From: Crocosphaera chwakensis CCY0110
Lineage (GTDB): Bacteria; Cyanobacteriota; Cyanobacteriia; Cyanobacteriales; Microcystaceae
Assembly (NCBI RefSeq): GCF_000169335.1
Contig: NZ_AAXW01000032.1
Span: 1-56,549, forward strand
Length of the DNA stretch: 56,549 bases
Direction: 5' to 3'
In this document: in pieces, positions 25,740 to 33,916 of the stretch
How positions within the stretch are numbered: position 1 is the stretch's first letter
Layout of the letters: the number at the start of each line of letters is the position of its first letter
Notes under the pieces: generated by a model
The model's input: only the letters and a program-made list of their open reading frames with translations
Told to the model about the DNA's origin: nothing
Database searches by the model: none
Made by a program: the position numbers and the translations under genes

Positions 25740-27500
25740 CTATTTGGAATGGCGATCGCTGAAGACAATACCATTACTTGAGTTGGTATCATCTTCAGGG
25801 AAATGAGAATGATTGATTCCCATCTCGTTTTGAATTTGATCGATGGTATATCCGTTGAGACTGGCAACCGCTAACTGTAAGGCTGCAACACGGGTTTTAA
25901 CACGGTTTTGATGGGGAACTCGATCCAAGATATTGAATTTTTGTAGTCTTTCTTTGATTTTTCCTTCGCCCCCGATAATGAACACTTCTAACCCTTTAGC
26001 GTAAGCATCATCGATGGTTTTTTCTAAGGCTAAGGTTGCAGTAACACCTAATAACGGAACATTGGTTAAGTCAATCACCAACATCTTATAGTTATCTAAA
26101 ATTGCCTGACGTTGGGTAATGGCTTTAGCAGCACCAAAACTCATTGGACCAGCTAAGTCTAGTAACAGAATGCGACCATTTGCTTCTTTCATCAAGTGCT
26201 TGGCTTCTTGGGTTGCTAAGGTATCATCTTCAGGGTGATCAATAGCTTTAACGCGATCGGCTTGAATATCGGCTAATTTTTCGATGGTTAAAATGTTCGC
26301 AACGAATACCCCTAAACCAACGGCAGTAATTAAGTCATAGAAGACAGTTAGCAACATTACCCCGTACATGATAGCTGCTGCTTTCCAAGACAGGTTATGA
26401 GCGCGTCTGAGAAACTTCCAATCAATGATATCGATACCGACCTTAAAGGCAATACCGGCTAACACTGCTAAGGGAATATTTTGAGTTAAAGGAGCAGCCC
26501 AAAGTACCACCACTAATAAGATTAAGGCACGAGATAAACCTGATAGGGCAGTGCGTCCCCCGCTTTGAATATTCACAACGGTTCCCATGGTTGCACCTGC
26601 ACCGGGTAAACCACCGCATAAACCAGAGATTAAGTTACCAATTCCTTGACCAATTAATTCTTTATTGGAGTTGTGTTGCGTTTGGGTTAAACTGTCAGCG
26701 ATAACTGCCGTTAATAGGGCATCAATACACCCTAACATTCCCAATACTAGGGCGTTGACAATCATGGTCTGGGTTTGTGCTAGGGTAAAGGTAGGCACGA
26801 CTAAAGAAGGAAGTCCTGTACTAAACTCAGGGATGGTTTTAATGTTTTGTCCTGAGAAGAAAAACATCGAAACTAAGGTACAGCCGACTAAAGCTATTAA
26901 CTGAGGCGGTACAAATTTCTTCAGTCTTGAAGGCATCAAGAATAAAACTGCTACCGCTAACAGTCCTAAAATAGCTTCGCCAGTATGAGAACTTAAGCTT
27001 CCAATAACGTCAGGCGCGTTTTTCAGTGCAGCAATAACGCCTCCTTTGGGGTTTTCCGTTCCCAATAATGGACCAAATTGCAACACAATTAAAATCAGTC
27101 CAATACCCGACATAAAGCCAGAAATTACTGTATAGGGCATCAGGGTAATATACTTACCCAGTTTCAGAGAACCGAGAATAATTTGAAATATTCCTGCTAA
27201 CATGACAACAGTAAACGCCATGTATAATCCCTGTTCTGGGTCAGCAGCTGTCATTTTTGTAACAATAGCTGTCATCACCACTGTCATTGGCCCAGTCGGT
27301 TCGGAGATTAGGGTAGGTGTCCCCCCAAATAAAGCAGCGAAAAATCCGATTAATACTGCACCCCATAAACCTGCAGCCGGGCCGGCACCAGAGGCAACCC
27401 CGAAGGCGAGGGCCATAGGAAGGGCGATCACGGCTGCGGTTACCCCGCCAAATATATCACCCCTGATATTTCTAAAATGAATTCGATTCGTTATTTGCAT
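25740..27500 (-). CDS. bicA: SulP-family Na+-dependent bicarbonate transporter BicA
   Basis: A 586-residue transporter feeding the carbon-concentrating mechanism. The SulP membrane domain (14 helices, ~1-415) begins FGGVTAAVIALPMALAFGVASGAGPAAGLWGAVLIGFFAALFGGTPTLISEPTGPMTVV, and the C-terminal STAS domain (~425-550) contains GRILLLDLAGPMSFGAAKAI and DLTNVPLLGVTATLALE. The match to cyanobacterial BicA is strong, and the neighbouring Na+/H+ antiporter supports it; plain sulfate transport is the alternative. The 585-bp region upstream is the likely place of CO2-responsive control, but no CmpR or CcmR site was recognised. Confidence 0.9.
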   Translation of the reverse strand: MQITNRIHFRNIRGDIFGGVTAAVIALPMALAFGVASGAGPAAGLWGAVLIGFFAALFGGTPTLISEPTGPMTVVMTAIVTKMTAADPEQGLYMAFTVVMLAGIFQIILGSLKLGKYITLMPYTVISGFMSGIGLILIVLQFGPLLGTENPKGGVIAALKNAPDVIGSLSSHTGEAILGLLAVAVLFLMPSRLKKFVPPQLIALVGCTLVSMFFFSGQNIKTIPEFSTGLPSLVVPTFTLAQTQTMIVNALVLGMLGCIDALLTAVIADSLTQTQHNSNKELIGQGIGNLISGLCGGLPGAGATMGTVVNIQSGGRTALSGLSRALILLVVVLWAAPLTQNIPLAVLAGIAFKVGIDIIDWKFLRRAHNLSWKAAAIMYGVMLLTVFYDLITAVGLGVFVANILTIEKLADIQADRVKAIDHPEDDTLATQEAKHLMKEANGRILLLDLAGPMSFGAAKAITQRQAILDNYKMLVIDLTNVPLLGVTATLALEKTIDDAYAKGLEVFIIGGEGKIKERLQKFNILDRVPHQNRVKTRVAALQLAVASLNGYTIDQIQNEMGINHSHFPEDDTNSSNGIVFSDRHSK

Positions 27501-28085
27501 GAAGAATTATTAAATCTTAATTAAGGTTTTTTCATATTTTGATTGTAGGTGACGAACGTCTTTTAGTGAGACATTTGCGTAAATTTACAGGGAACAGTCG
27601 ATTGATTAGTAAGGAAGAAAAAGGTGAAAACTCTTTTGAATCCTACGCTTTAACTCCCTATAGGTCTAAAAGTCTGTTGCTAACTTATTTATAGACTAGA
27701 TTCTATTTTTTTTAAATTAATCATAGCCTAATTACTATAGAAGACTACAACAAATATCAAAGATCCGTCAAGACCCTAGTTGTAAATTTTGTTAACGATT
27801 AGAAAAAGTCTGTTTTATGGCCGCGGATTGCCTGATAACTCTTGCTTTCAAGACAAAAAGCTCGGTAAAACCTACTCCAATTATCACAGGCTATCAATAA
27901 GAGTAGACACTCGGCAATACCCAAGAGACAATAGTGATATGGATTGTGTCCCATAAAAGCGAATTTTGTACTGACGTTTAGCCTAAACTTTGTAAACACT
28001 AAAAACATCTCGTGCTATACTTCTAAAAGTAATCTTAACTAATCAAATTTTTAGCGTAAATATTAACTAATATTTTTCTTATATT
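27501..28085. other. 585-bp intergenic region between bicA and a divergent glycosyltransferase
   Basis: Divergent promoter region. A 69-codon minus-strand frame (27799-28008) has no recognisable family and is likely chance, though its less AT-rich composition could mean a decayed gene. No repeat, tRNA or clear operator was seen. GCTATACT near 28012 could be a -10 for the plus-strand gene. Confidence 0.5.
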
Positions 28086-29228
28086 ATGAATACCCCTTTA
28101 GCAATTTGCGCTCCAAATCTTGGGGCAATTTCTGAAACTTTTATTCAACGACACATGGAAGAATTATTGCCTAATAAAGTTGTTATTGTTGCTAATAATA
28201 ACAAAAAACCTTATTGTGGCTATTGGACTGTAGATGCTCCTTCTTTAGTTATTAATAATATCGAAGTAACAGGTCTTAAATTAGGATTAAAAAATTATCT
28301 AGCCCGAAAATTATTTAAGCAGTCTAATCAAGAATCAATCAATTTAGCTATTCAAAACTTTTTTCAAGATCATCAAGTTCAAGTTATTTTAGGAGAATAC
28401 TTAAACTATACTTTTTCCTACTTTAAAATAGCTCAAAAATTAGATATTCCTTATTTTGCTCATGCTCACGGGGCAGATGTTTCTATTTATTTACGTCAAG
28501 AAAAATGGCGAAAAAGATATAAACAATATCAACAAGCTGCCGGAATTATTACCATGAACAAAATCAGTCGAAAACGATTAATTGATCTGGGTATTGAAGA
28601 ACATAAAATCCATGTTATTCCTTATGGTGTTGATACTCCGAATGAAGCGATAAAAAGACAAAAAAATGAGTTGATTCGTTGTCTTGCTGTGGGGAGAATG
28701 GTAGGAAAAAAAGCACCCATTTTATTATTAGAATCTTTTCGTAGGGCGACTAAAAATTATCCTAATTTACAACTTGATTATGTAGGTACAGGAGATTTAC
28801 TGCCTGCAGTTCAACAATTTATTCGTGCCTTTCAACTAGAAGATAAAGTTATTCTTCATGGCAAGCAACCGAATGAATTTGTCTTGCAGTTAATGAAAAA
28901 AGCTGATATATTTTTGCAGCATAGTATTGTTGACCCTGATAGTGGCGATGAAGAAGGATTACCTGTTGCAATTTTAGAAGCTATGGGATACTGTCTACCT
29001 GTTATTTCTACTAGACACGCAGGAATTCCTGAGTCAGTTTTAGAAGGAGAAACAGGGTTATTAGTCGATGAAGGAAATGTTAAAGAAATGGCACAAAATA
29101 TTTTAGCATTAGCTCAAGATTTTGATTTAAGACAACAAATGGGATTAGCAGGATGGCAACGAGTAAAAGAATGTTTTAGTTGGGAAAAAGAGAAGAAACA
29201 GTTACTAGAAGTGATGAAACTTGCTTGA
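28086..29228 (+). CDS. Glycosyltransferase family 4 (colanic-acid type)
   Basis: A 380-residue GT-B retaining glycosyltransferase. The N-terminal half has APNLGAISETFIQRHMEEL and FAHAHGADVS, the acceptor-side features of WcaL-like enzymes. The C-terminal half has the nucleotide-sugar binding ExxxxxxxE motif in DEEGLPVAILEAMGYCLPVISTRHAGIPESV (~288-318). It probably adds a sugar to a lipid-linked polysaccharide precursor; sugar and acceptor are unknown. It is followed after 58 bp by another transferase gene, likely the same operon. A second set of similar transferases is found at 42.2-44.7 kb. Confidence 0.9.
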   Translation: MNTPLAICAPNLGAISETFIQRHMEELLPNKVVIVANNNKKPYCGYWTVDAPSLVINNIEVTGLKLGLKNYLARKLFKQSNQESINLAIQNFFQDHQVQVILGEYLNYTFSYFKIAQKLDIPYFAHAHGADVSIYLRQEKWRKRYKQYQQAAGIITMNKISRKRLIDLGIEEHKIHVIPYGVDTPNEAIKRQKNELIRCLAVGRMVGKKAPILLLESFRRATKNYPNLQLDYVGTGDLLPAVQQFIRAFQLEDKVILHGKQPNEFVLQLMKKADIFLQHSIVDPDSGDEEGLPVAILEAMGYCLPVISTRHAGIPESVLEGETGLLVDEGNVKEMAQNILALAQDFDLRQQMGLAGWQRVKECFSWEKEKKQLLEVMKLA

Positions 29229-29286
29229 TTGACTTTAATTAATTGTTACATTAGAAGATTACTTACGATATCGTAAATATTAATCA

Positions 29287-30459
29287 ATGAATATCCAATC
29301 AGACCTCAACTCAAATCAAAAAAGCCTTGATTTCCTTCTCCTAATGGAAAATTACCAAGGTTCCTATACAAAAGCTATCAAAAGAGATCCCCAAGTTTCT
29401 TCTCTTAACTATAAAGACTGTTCTCAAGCTTTATTTACTAAGCAGATTTACTATGGAGATACCTATCTAAAAGCATTTTCAGACCAGGGATATAATGTAC
29501 AGCAAATTGTTCCCACTTGCGTACCCCTTCAATATAAATGGGCTGTAGAAAATGGCGTTTGGGTTCCTCCACAATGGTCAGATAAATCATATTTACAGTG
29601 GTATTGGCGACGTTTTTTAAAAAATAATCCTGAACCTTGGGCAATTAATAAAATTTTAACGGAACAAATTAAAGAATGGCGACCAAAATTTCTCTGGATT
29701 TTTTCGGGAGTTCCCATTACAAAAAAGCAGCTTCAAGAATGGCGAAATTATGTAAAACATATTATTTTATGGTGGGCTTGCCCTTTAAATATGGGAATAC
29801 CATATAGTCATTTTGATTTAATTTTATCGGGCATTCCTAACTTAGCTAAGTATTTCCAAATTCGTGGTTTTAACGCGGCCCATATGCCCCATGCTTTTGA
29901 TCAACGTATCTTACAAAAAGTATCTCTTCCGACAGAAAAAATTCCTAAAGTTGGCTTTATTGGTAGTTTATCGGAAAGTCATTTAGAAAGAATTTTATTT
30001 TTAGATCAATTATCTCGTCAGGTTGACATTGATTTTTATGGTTCAGGGGTTGATTTACTCTCAAAAGATAATCCTTTGCGTCAAAATTATCATCATTCGG
30101 TTTGGGGGGAAGAACTCTATAAAACTTACGCTTCCTATTTAATTGTGATTCATAAAAATATTGGTATTGCGGGCCGTTCTTTTTCAGCGAAAAGACTGTT
30201 TGAAGCAACAGGAATGGGGACTTGTGTCGTAACAGAAGCCAGTGACGATACCCGTGAACTTTTTAAACCAGATGAAGAAATTGTCACCTTTTCTTCTTTA
30301 GAGGAATGTGTAGAAAAAATCAAATATCTTTTAAATAATCCTCAAAAAGCTATCGAAATTGGTAAAAAAGCTCAACAAAGAACCCTCTCTGAACATACCT
30401 ATGCCAATAGAGTTCAAGAGTTGACCAGTCATCTTAAAGATTTTGAATTATGGGACTAA
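29287..30459 (+). CDS. CgeB-like glycosyltransferase
   Basis: A 390-residue GT-B protein of the CgeB/Glyco_trans_1_2 type. N-terminal half: an aromatic-rich region with WRPKFLWIFSGVPITKKQLQEWRN and HFDLILSGIPNLAKYFQIRGFNAAHMPHAFD, typical of CgeB-like proteins. C-terminal half: VGFIGSLSESHLERILFLDQL, the donor site RSFSAKRLFEATGMGTCVVTEASDD and a terminal LSEHTYANRVQEL helix. It is cytosolic. It follows the family 4 transferase and is convergent with the GTPase gene, so it ends the two-gene unit. Substrate unknown. Confidence 0.85.
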   Translation: MNIQSDLNSNQKSLDFLLLMENYQGSYTKAIKRDPQVSSLNYKDCSQALFTKQIYYGDTYLKAFSDQGYNVQQIVPTCVPLQYKWAVENGVWVPPQWSDKSYLQWYWRRFLKNNPEPWAINKILTEQIKEWRPKFLWIFSGVPITKKQLQEWRNYVKHIILWWACPLNMGIPYSHFDLILSGIPNLAKYFQIRGFNAAHMPHAFDQRILQKVSLPTEKIPKVGFIGSLSESHLERILFLDQLSRQVDIDFYGSGVDLLSKDNPLRQNYHHSVWGEELYKTYASYLIVIHKNIGIAGRSFSAKRLFEATGMGTCVVTEASDDTRELFKPDEEIVTFSSLEECVEKIKYLLNNPQKAIEIGKKAQQRTLSEHTYANRVQELTSHLKDFELWD

Positions 30460-30476
30460 AAATAAGCCCTATTGCT

Positions 30477-31913
30477 CTAGTTTTTAACCCGTTTTAATTT
30501 AGCTCCCAATTCCCACTTAATACGATTTAGGATTGAAGTTTTATCCAGGGATAATAAAATCCGTTTAACCACTGTTTTCGGTCCTTCAGGTCCCCAGGCT
30601 GCTCCATTGGCTAAATAACGTTTAGTCACTTGCCCAATGGCATAACAAGACACTCCGGCTACACTACCTTGAGTCATGGCAATGGAGAGATAGGGAAGTA
30701 AAGACAGTCCGGCTGTTGTCGGAATGACTAACCCTAACATTCCTTTAAGAGAACTCAAACCCAAAGAAGTCAAAAACTCAGTGGCACTAATACCCCCCAT
30801 ACTGACCCCAATTTTTTGTAAGAGTGCGATCGCTCCTTGTTGAGTCATGGGAATACCATAAAGACGAGATAACGCTAAAATCATAGCCACATCTACCACC
30901 GCTCCAGTTAATAAATCAACCACTGTCACAGGATTTAAAGCAATGGCCATGGCTTTAGTCATGGTAGCTTTATGAATTAATTGATTAGCTGCTTTTTCTC
31001 TAATTTCTAATTTACGGGCTACAATCTGCTCATTAACTTCATCAGCGTATAACATGGTATTGAGAGCCACTAAGGATTTACCTTCGCGATGCAAGATTTC
31101 TAAGATTTTTAACTTCAATGCCTCAACTTGAGCCTTTCCTCTTCTTTTTTGTTGCTTTATATTTCCCTGATTATCCTGACTAATTTCTGTCACCAATGGA
31201 GAAGCAGCAATCATGACAATTTCATCAGGAGAGAGTAATTCTTTAACGCGATCGTCTCGTATTTTTTGGTAAATAGCTAAGCGATCGGTTTCTGGATATT
31301 GATCAATTTTATTAAAGGCTAAAATAATCGGTTTTCCTGCTTCTCGTAACTGAGATAAAGCCTCAAATTCTACTTTGGTCATATCTCCTGAAATGACAAA
31401 GAGAATTAAATCCACTTGTTTAGCCATTTGATGGGCTAATATTTCCCTGGTTTCCCCATCAACCTCATCAATACCAGGAGTATCAATTAACTCTATTTGA
31501 GACTGTCCCCATCCTGATAAAGCGACTGTTTGTAAACCTTGTATATTATCATCTGGTTTTAATGTCCATGAAGCTGTATCAATGGCTTGAGTGACCCCAT
31601 GAAGGGGCCCTGTTTTAAAAATGTCTTCCCCCAATAGAGCATTTAAAACGGAGGATTTTCCCCTTCCTACCATGCCAAAGGCAGCAATTTGTACCAGAGA
31701 ATGCTCTAATTTCTCTAACATTTCTGTGAGATTATTTAACTCTCTTTCTAACCCTGTTTGTTCCTGAGCGGTTAAATCTAAATGATTAACTAAATTTCTC
31801 AGACTCTCTTGTGCTTGTTGATAGTTTAATTGTTCTTGAATTTCATCAAAATTAATTAGAGCTTCGTCTAAGTCGTGAAAGTTTAAAGGGTTATCATAAC
31901 TCGCTTCAGACAT
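30477..31913 (-). CDS. Dynamin/Era-like GTPase with C-terminal membrane domain (DUF697-like)
   Basis: A 478-residue GTPase. A coiled N-terminal region (~1-75) precedes the G domain: G1 GMVGRGKSS (80-88), G2 Thr in HGVTQ, G3 DTPGIDE and G4 NKID. After about residue 310 comes a hydrophobic domain with several amphipathic helices (VVDLLTGAVVDVAMILALSRLYGIPM, ISATEFLTSLGLSSLKGMLGL) like the DUF697 proteins common in cyanobacteria. Such proteins are thought to act at membranes, but no cyanobacterial member has a firm function known to me. It is a single gene, convergent with the glycosyltransferase. Confidence 0.85.
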   Translation of the reverse strand: MSEASYDNPLNFHDLDEALINFDEIQEQLNYQQAQESLRNLVNHLDLTAQEQTGLERELNNLTEMLEKLEHSLVQIAAFGMVGRGKSSVLNALLGEDIFKTGPLHGVTQAIDTASWTLKPDDNIQGLQTVALSGWGQSQIELIDTPGIDEVDGETREILAHQMAKQVDLILFVISGDMTKVEFEALSQLREAGKPIILAFNKIDQYPETDRLAIYQKIRDDRVKELLSPDEIVMIAASPLVTEISQDNQGNIKQQKRRGKAQVEALKLKILEILHREGKSLVALNTMLYADEVNEQIVARKLEIREKAANQLIHKATMTKAMAIALNPVTVVDLLTGAVVDVAMILALSRLYGIPMTQQGAIALLQKIGVSMGGISATEFLTSLGLSSLKGMLGLVIPTTAGLSLLPYLSIAMTQGSVAGVSCYAIGQVTKRYLANGAAWGPEGPKTVVKRILLSLDKTSILNRIKWELGAKLKRVKN

Positions 31914-32044
31914 TTTTTGTTAATGATTAATAGACTGAGACAATCATTGTGAACAATAAAGGTGACCCTTATGATCATACTACAAAGGCACTTTTATTAT
32001 CAAAAAAAGGCTTTTTTCTCAAAAAATCTTTATTTCAATCTCAA

Positions 32045-33859
32045 TCAACAAGAAACTTTTGAATCTTGAGAAAGGTTTAAAAATTGAGTTGCTTCGATAT
32101 TAGTTAAGGGTTGACTTAATAAATAACCTTGAGCTTCTCGACAACCTAAATGTTGCAATAAATCAAGTTGTTTATGGGTTTCAACCCCTTCTACAATAAC
32201 CCGTAAATCTAAACTGTTTCCTAAAGCAATAGCTGCTGAAATAATAGCGATAGTTTCTGGTTTGTCTATAAGTTCTTGAATACAAGATTGGGAAATTTTT
32301 AATGTACTAAAGGGAAATTTGGACAGATGATTCAGACAAGAATAACCGGTTCCAAAATCATCCATCGATAAATGAACCCCCAATTGTCTTAACGCTTGTA
32401 AAACTTGATGAGAAAGTTCTGAATTAGCAAGAATAGCTTTTTCTGTTATTTCCAATTCAAGCCAATGGGAATCAAGTCGTGTTTCTTGTAATATTTGTTT
32501 AATAATATTGACAAAATTAGGATCTTTTATTTGTAACGGAGAAAGATTAACCGATATAATAAAATTCGGTAAACCCATGTCTTGCCAAGCTTTAGTTTGA
32601 CGGCAAGCCTCCCTTAAAATCCATTCTCCTATCATTAAAATTGAATCAGTTTGTTCAGCGATAGGAATAAATTTTTGGGGATTAATTTGACCTAAATCTG
32701 GATGATTCCATCGCACCAGTGCCTCAAATCCAGATATTTCTCCTGTCTTGATTTTAATTTGTGGTTGATAATAAAGTTCTAATTCCTGCTGGTTTAATGC
32801 TTGTTTTAGCGCAGTTTTTGCTTTTAATAATTTAGAGGCTTTAGGATCGATAGTTAAATGATGTTTTTTATTCGATAATATTGCTTTCTTTTTATGGTTG
32901 AATAACGCAATTTCTGCTTTTTGTAAAAAAGTGTGACTATCTTCGCCATCTTTAGAGTAAACAGCACAACCAAAACTATATTCTAAGTATAATGGTGTTT
33001 CAGATAATATTAGGGGTTGACTAACATTTTTCAAAATTCTTTGAGTGATTTTTTCAATATCATCTCCATGATTAATTTTCGGTAATAAAAGAATGAACTC
33101 ATCATCTCCCCAACGAGCAACAATATCACTACCCCTCAAAGTAGATTTAAGTCGTTGAGCTACTTCCACTAGAATTTTATCACCAACAGGATAACCCCAG
33201 TTTTTATTGATGGCTTTGAAGTGGTTAATATCTAATAAAAGTATGGCCACTGATGTATGATATTGCTTGGCATTTTTCAGGGAATTAAATAAGTATTCTT
33301 TAAATAAAATTCTGTTCGGTAATTTGGTTAATGTATCTTGATATTCTTGAGCTTCAAGGGTATCTTTAGGATTAACGAGTTGAGATTCACAGTTGACATC
33401 AAGAGGAGGGTTTGATAGGACAGACTGACTATCAACCTCTGAAGAATCATTAGTTAATTGCTGAGGTTTATTTTTAGTAATATCAGTAACTGTATTGAAC
33501 CATTCATAACTTTCGTAATAAGTAGCATTGACTTCACAACCAAAATTAATTAAGTCTCCGTTTTTTAACTCTTTGATCAAGCATTGTTCTCCATTAATAT
33601 AAATGCCATTACGACTTTTATTGCCATCTAAATCTCCGTCAATAATCCAATAAGAATAAGTATTATTACGTCGATTTTTTCGTTTCATCAATGTACCATG
33701 ACGACGGGAAGCTTGTTGAGAATGAATGACAATAGAATTCTTTGTGTGTCTGCCAATAGAATAGGTTTCTTCTTCTAAAGAAATGGTTTGCCGATATTTT
33801 TGATCTTCAATAACGATTAGATGGCGGTTTTGCTGAGGATCATTTTCATGAGTATTCAT
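32045..33859 (-). CDS. FHA-GGDEF-EAL protein with degenerate catalytic motifs
   Basis: A 604-residue cytosolic protein. An N-terminal FHA phosphothreonine-binding domain (~15-110) has GRHTKNSIVIHS, RRHG and the SRNGIYING turn. A GGDEF domain follows (~170-330) with WGDDEF instead of GGDEF, then an EAL domain (~345-600) with EALVRW, NLSPLQ and DDFGTGYS, but KISQS in place of KIDxS. The altered signatures suggest a weak or regulatory enzyme. It follows its paralogue at 33917 after 57 bp, so the two form an operon. FHA domains couple c-di-GMP signalling to Ser/Thr kinases. Confidence 0.9.
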   Translation of the reverse strand: MNTHENDPQQNRHLIVIEDQKYRQTISLEEETYSIGRHTKNSIVIHSQQASRRHGTLMKRKNRRNNTYSYWIIDGDLDGNKSRNGIYINGEQCLIKELKNGDLINFGCEVNATYYESYEWFNTVTDITKNKPQQLTNDSSEVDSQSVLSNPPLDVNCESQLVNPKDTLEAQEYQDTLTKLPNRILFKEYLFNSLKNAKQYHTSVAILLLDINHFKAINKNWGYPVGDKILVEVAQRLKSTLRGSDIVARWGDDEFILLLPKINHGDDIEKITQRILKNVSQPLILSETPLYLEYSFGCAVYSKDGEDSHTFLQKAEIALFNHKKKAILSNKKHHLTIDPKASKLLKAKTALKQALNQQELELYYQPQIKIKTGEISGFEALVRWNHPDLGQINPQKFIPIAEQTDSILMIGEWILREACRQTKAWQDMGLPNFIISVNLSPLQIKDPNFVNIIKQILQETRLDSHWLELEITEKAILANSELSHQVLQALRQLGVHLSMDDFGTGYSCLNHLSKFPFSTLKISQSCIQELIDKPETIAIISAAIALGNSLDLRVIVEGVETHKQLDLLQHLGCREAQGYLLSQPLTNIEATQFLNLSQDSKVSC

Positions 33860-33916
33860 AATATTTTTAGTAAGAAGTGGGATAGAAAAAAATCAAAATT
33901 TTGATACCGATTAAGA

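Noticed and set aside
27799..28008. 69-codon minus-strand frame between bicA and the glycosyltransferase
   Set aside because: No recognisable family, no good ribosome site and no hydrophobic or domain pattern beyond chance; kept only as a possible decayed gene.
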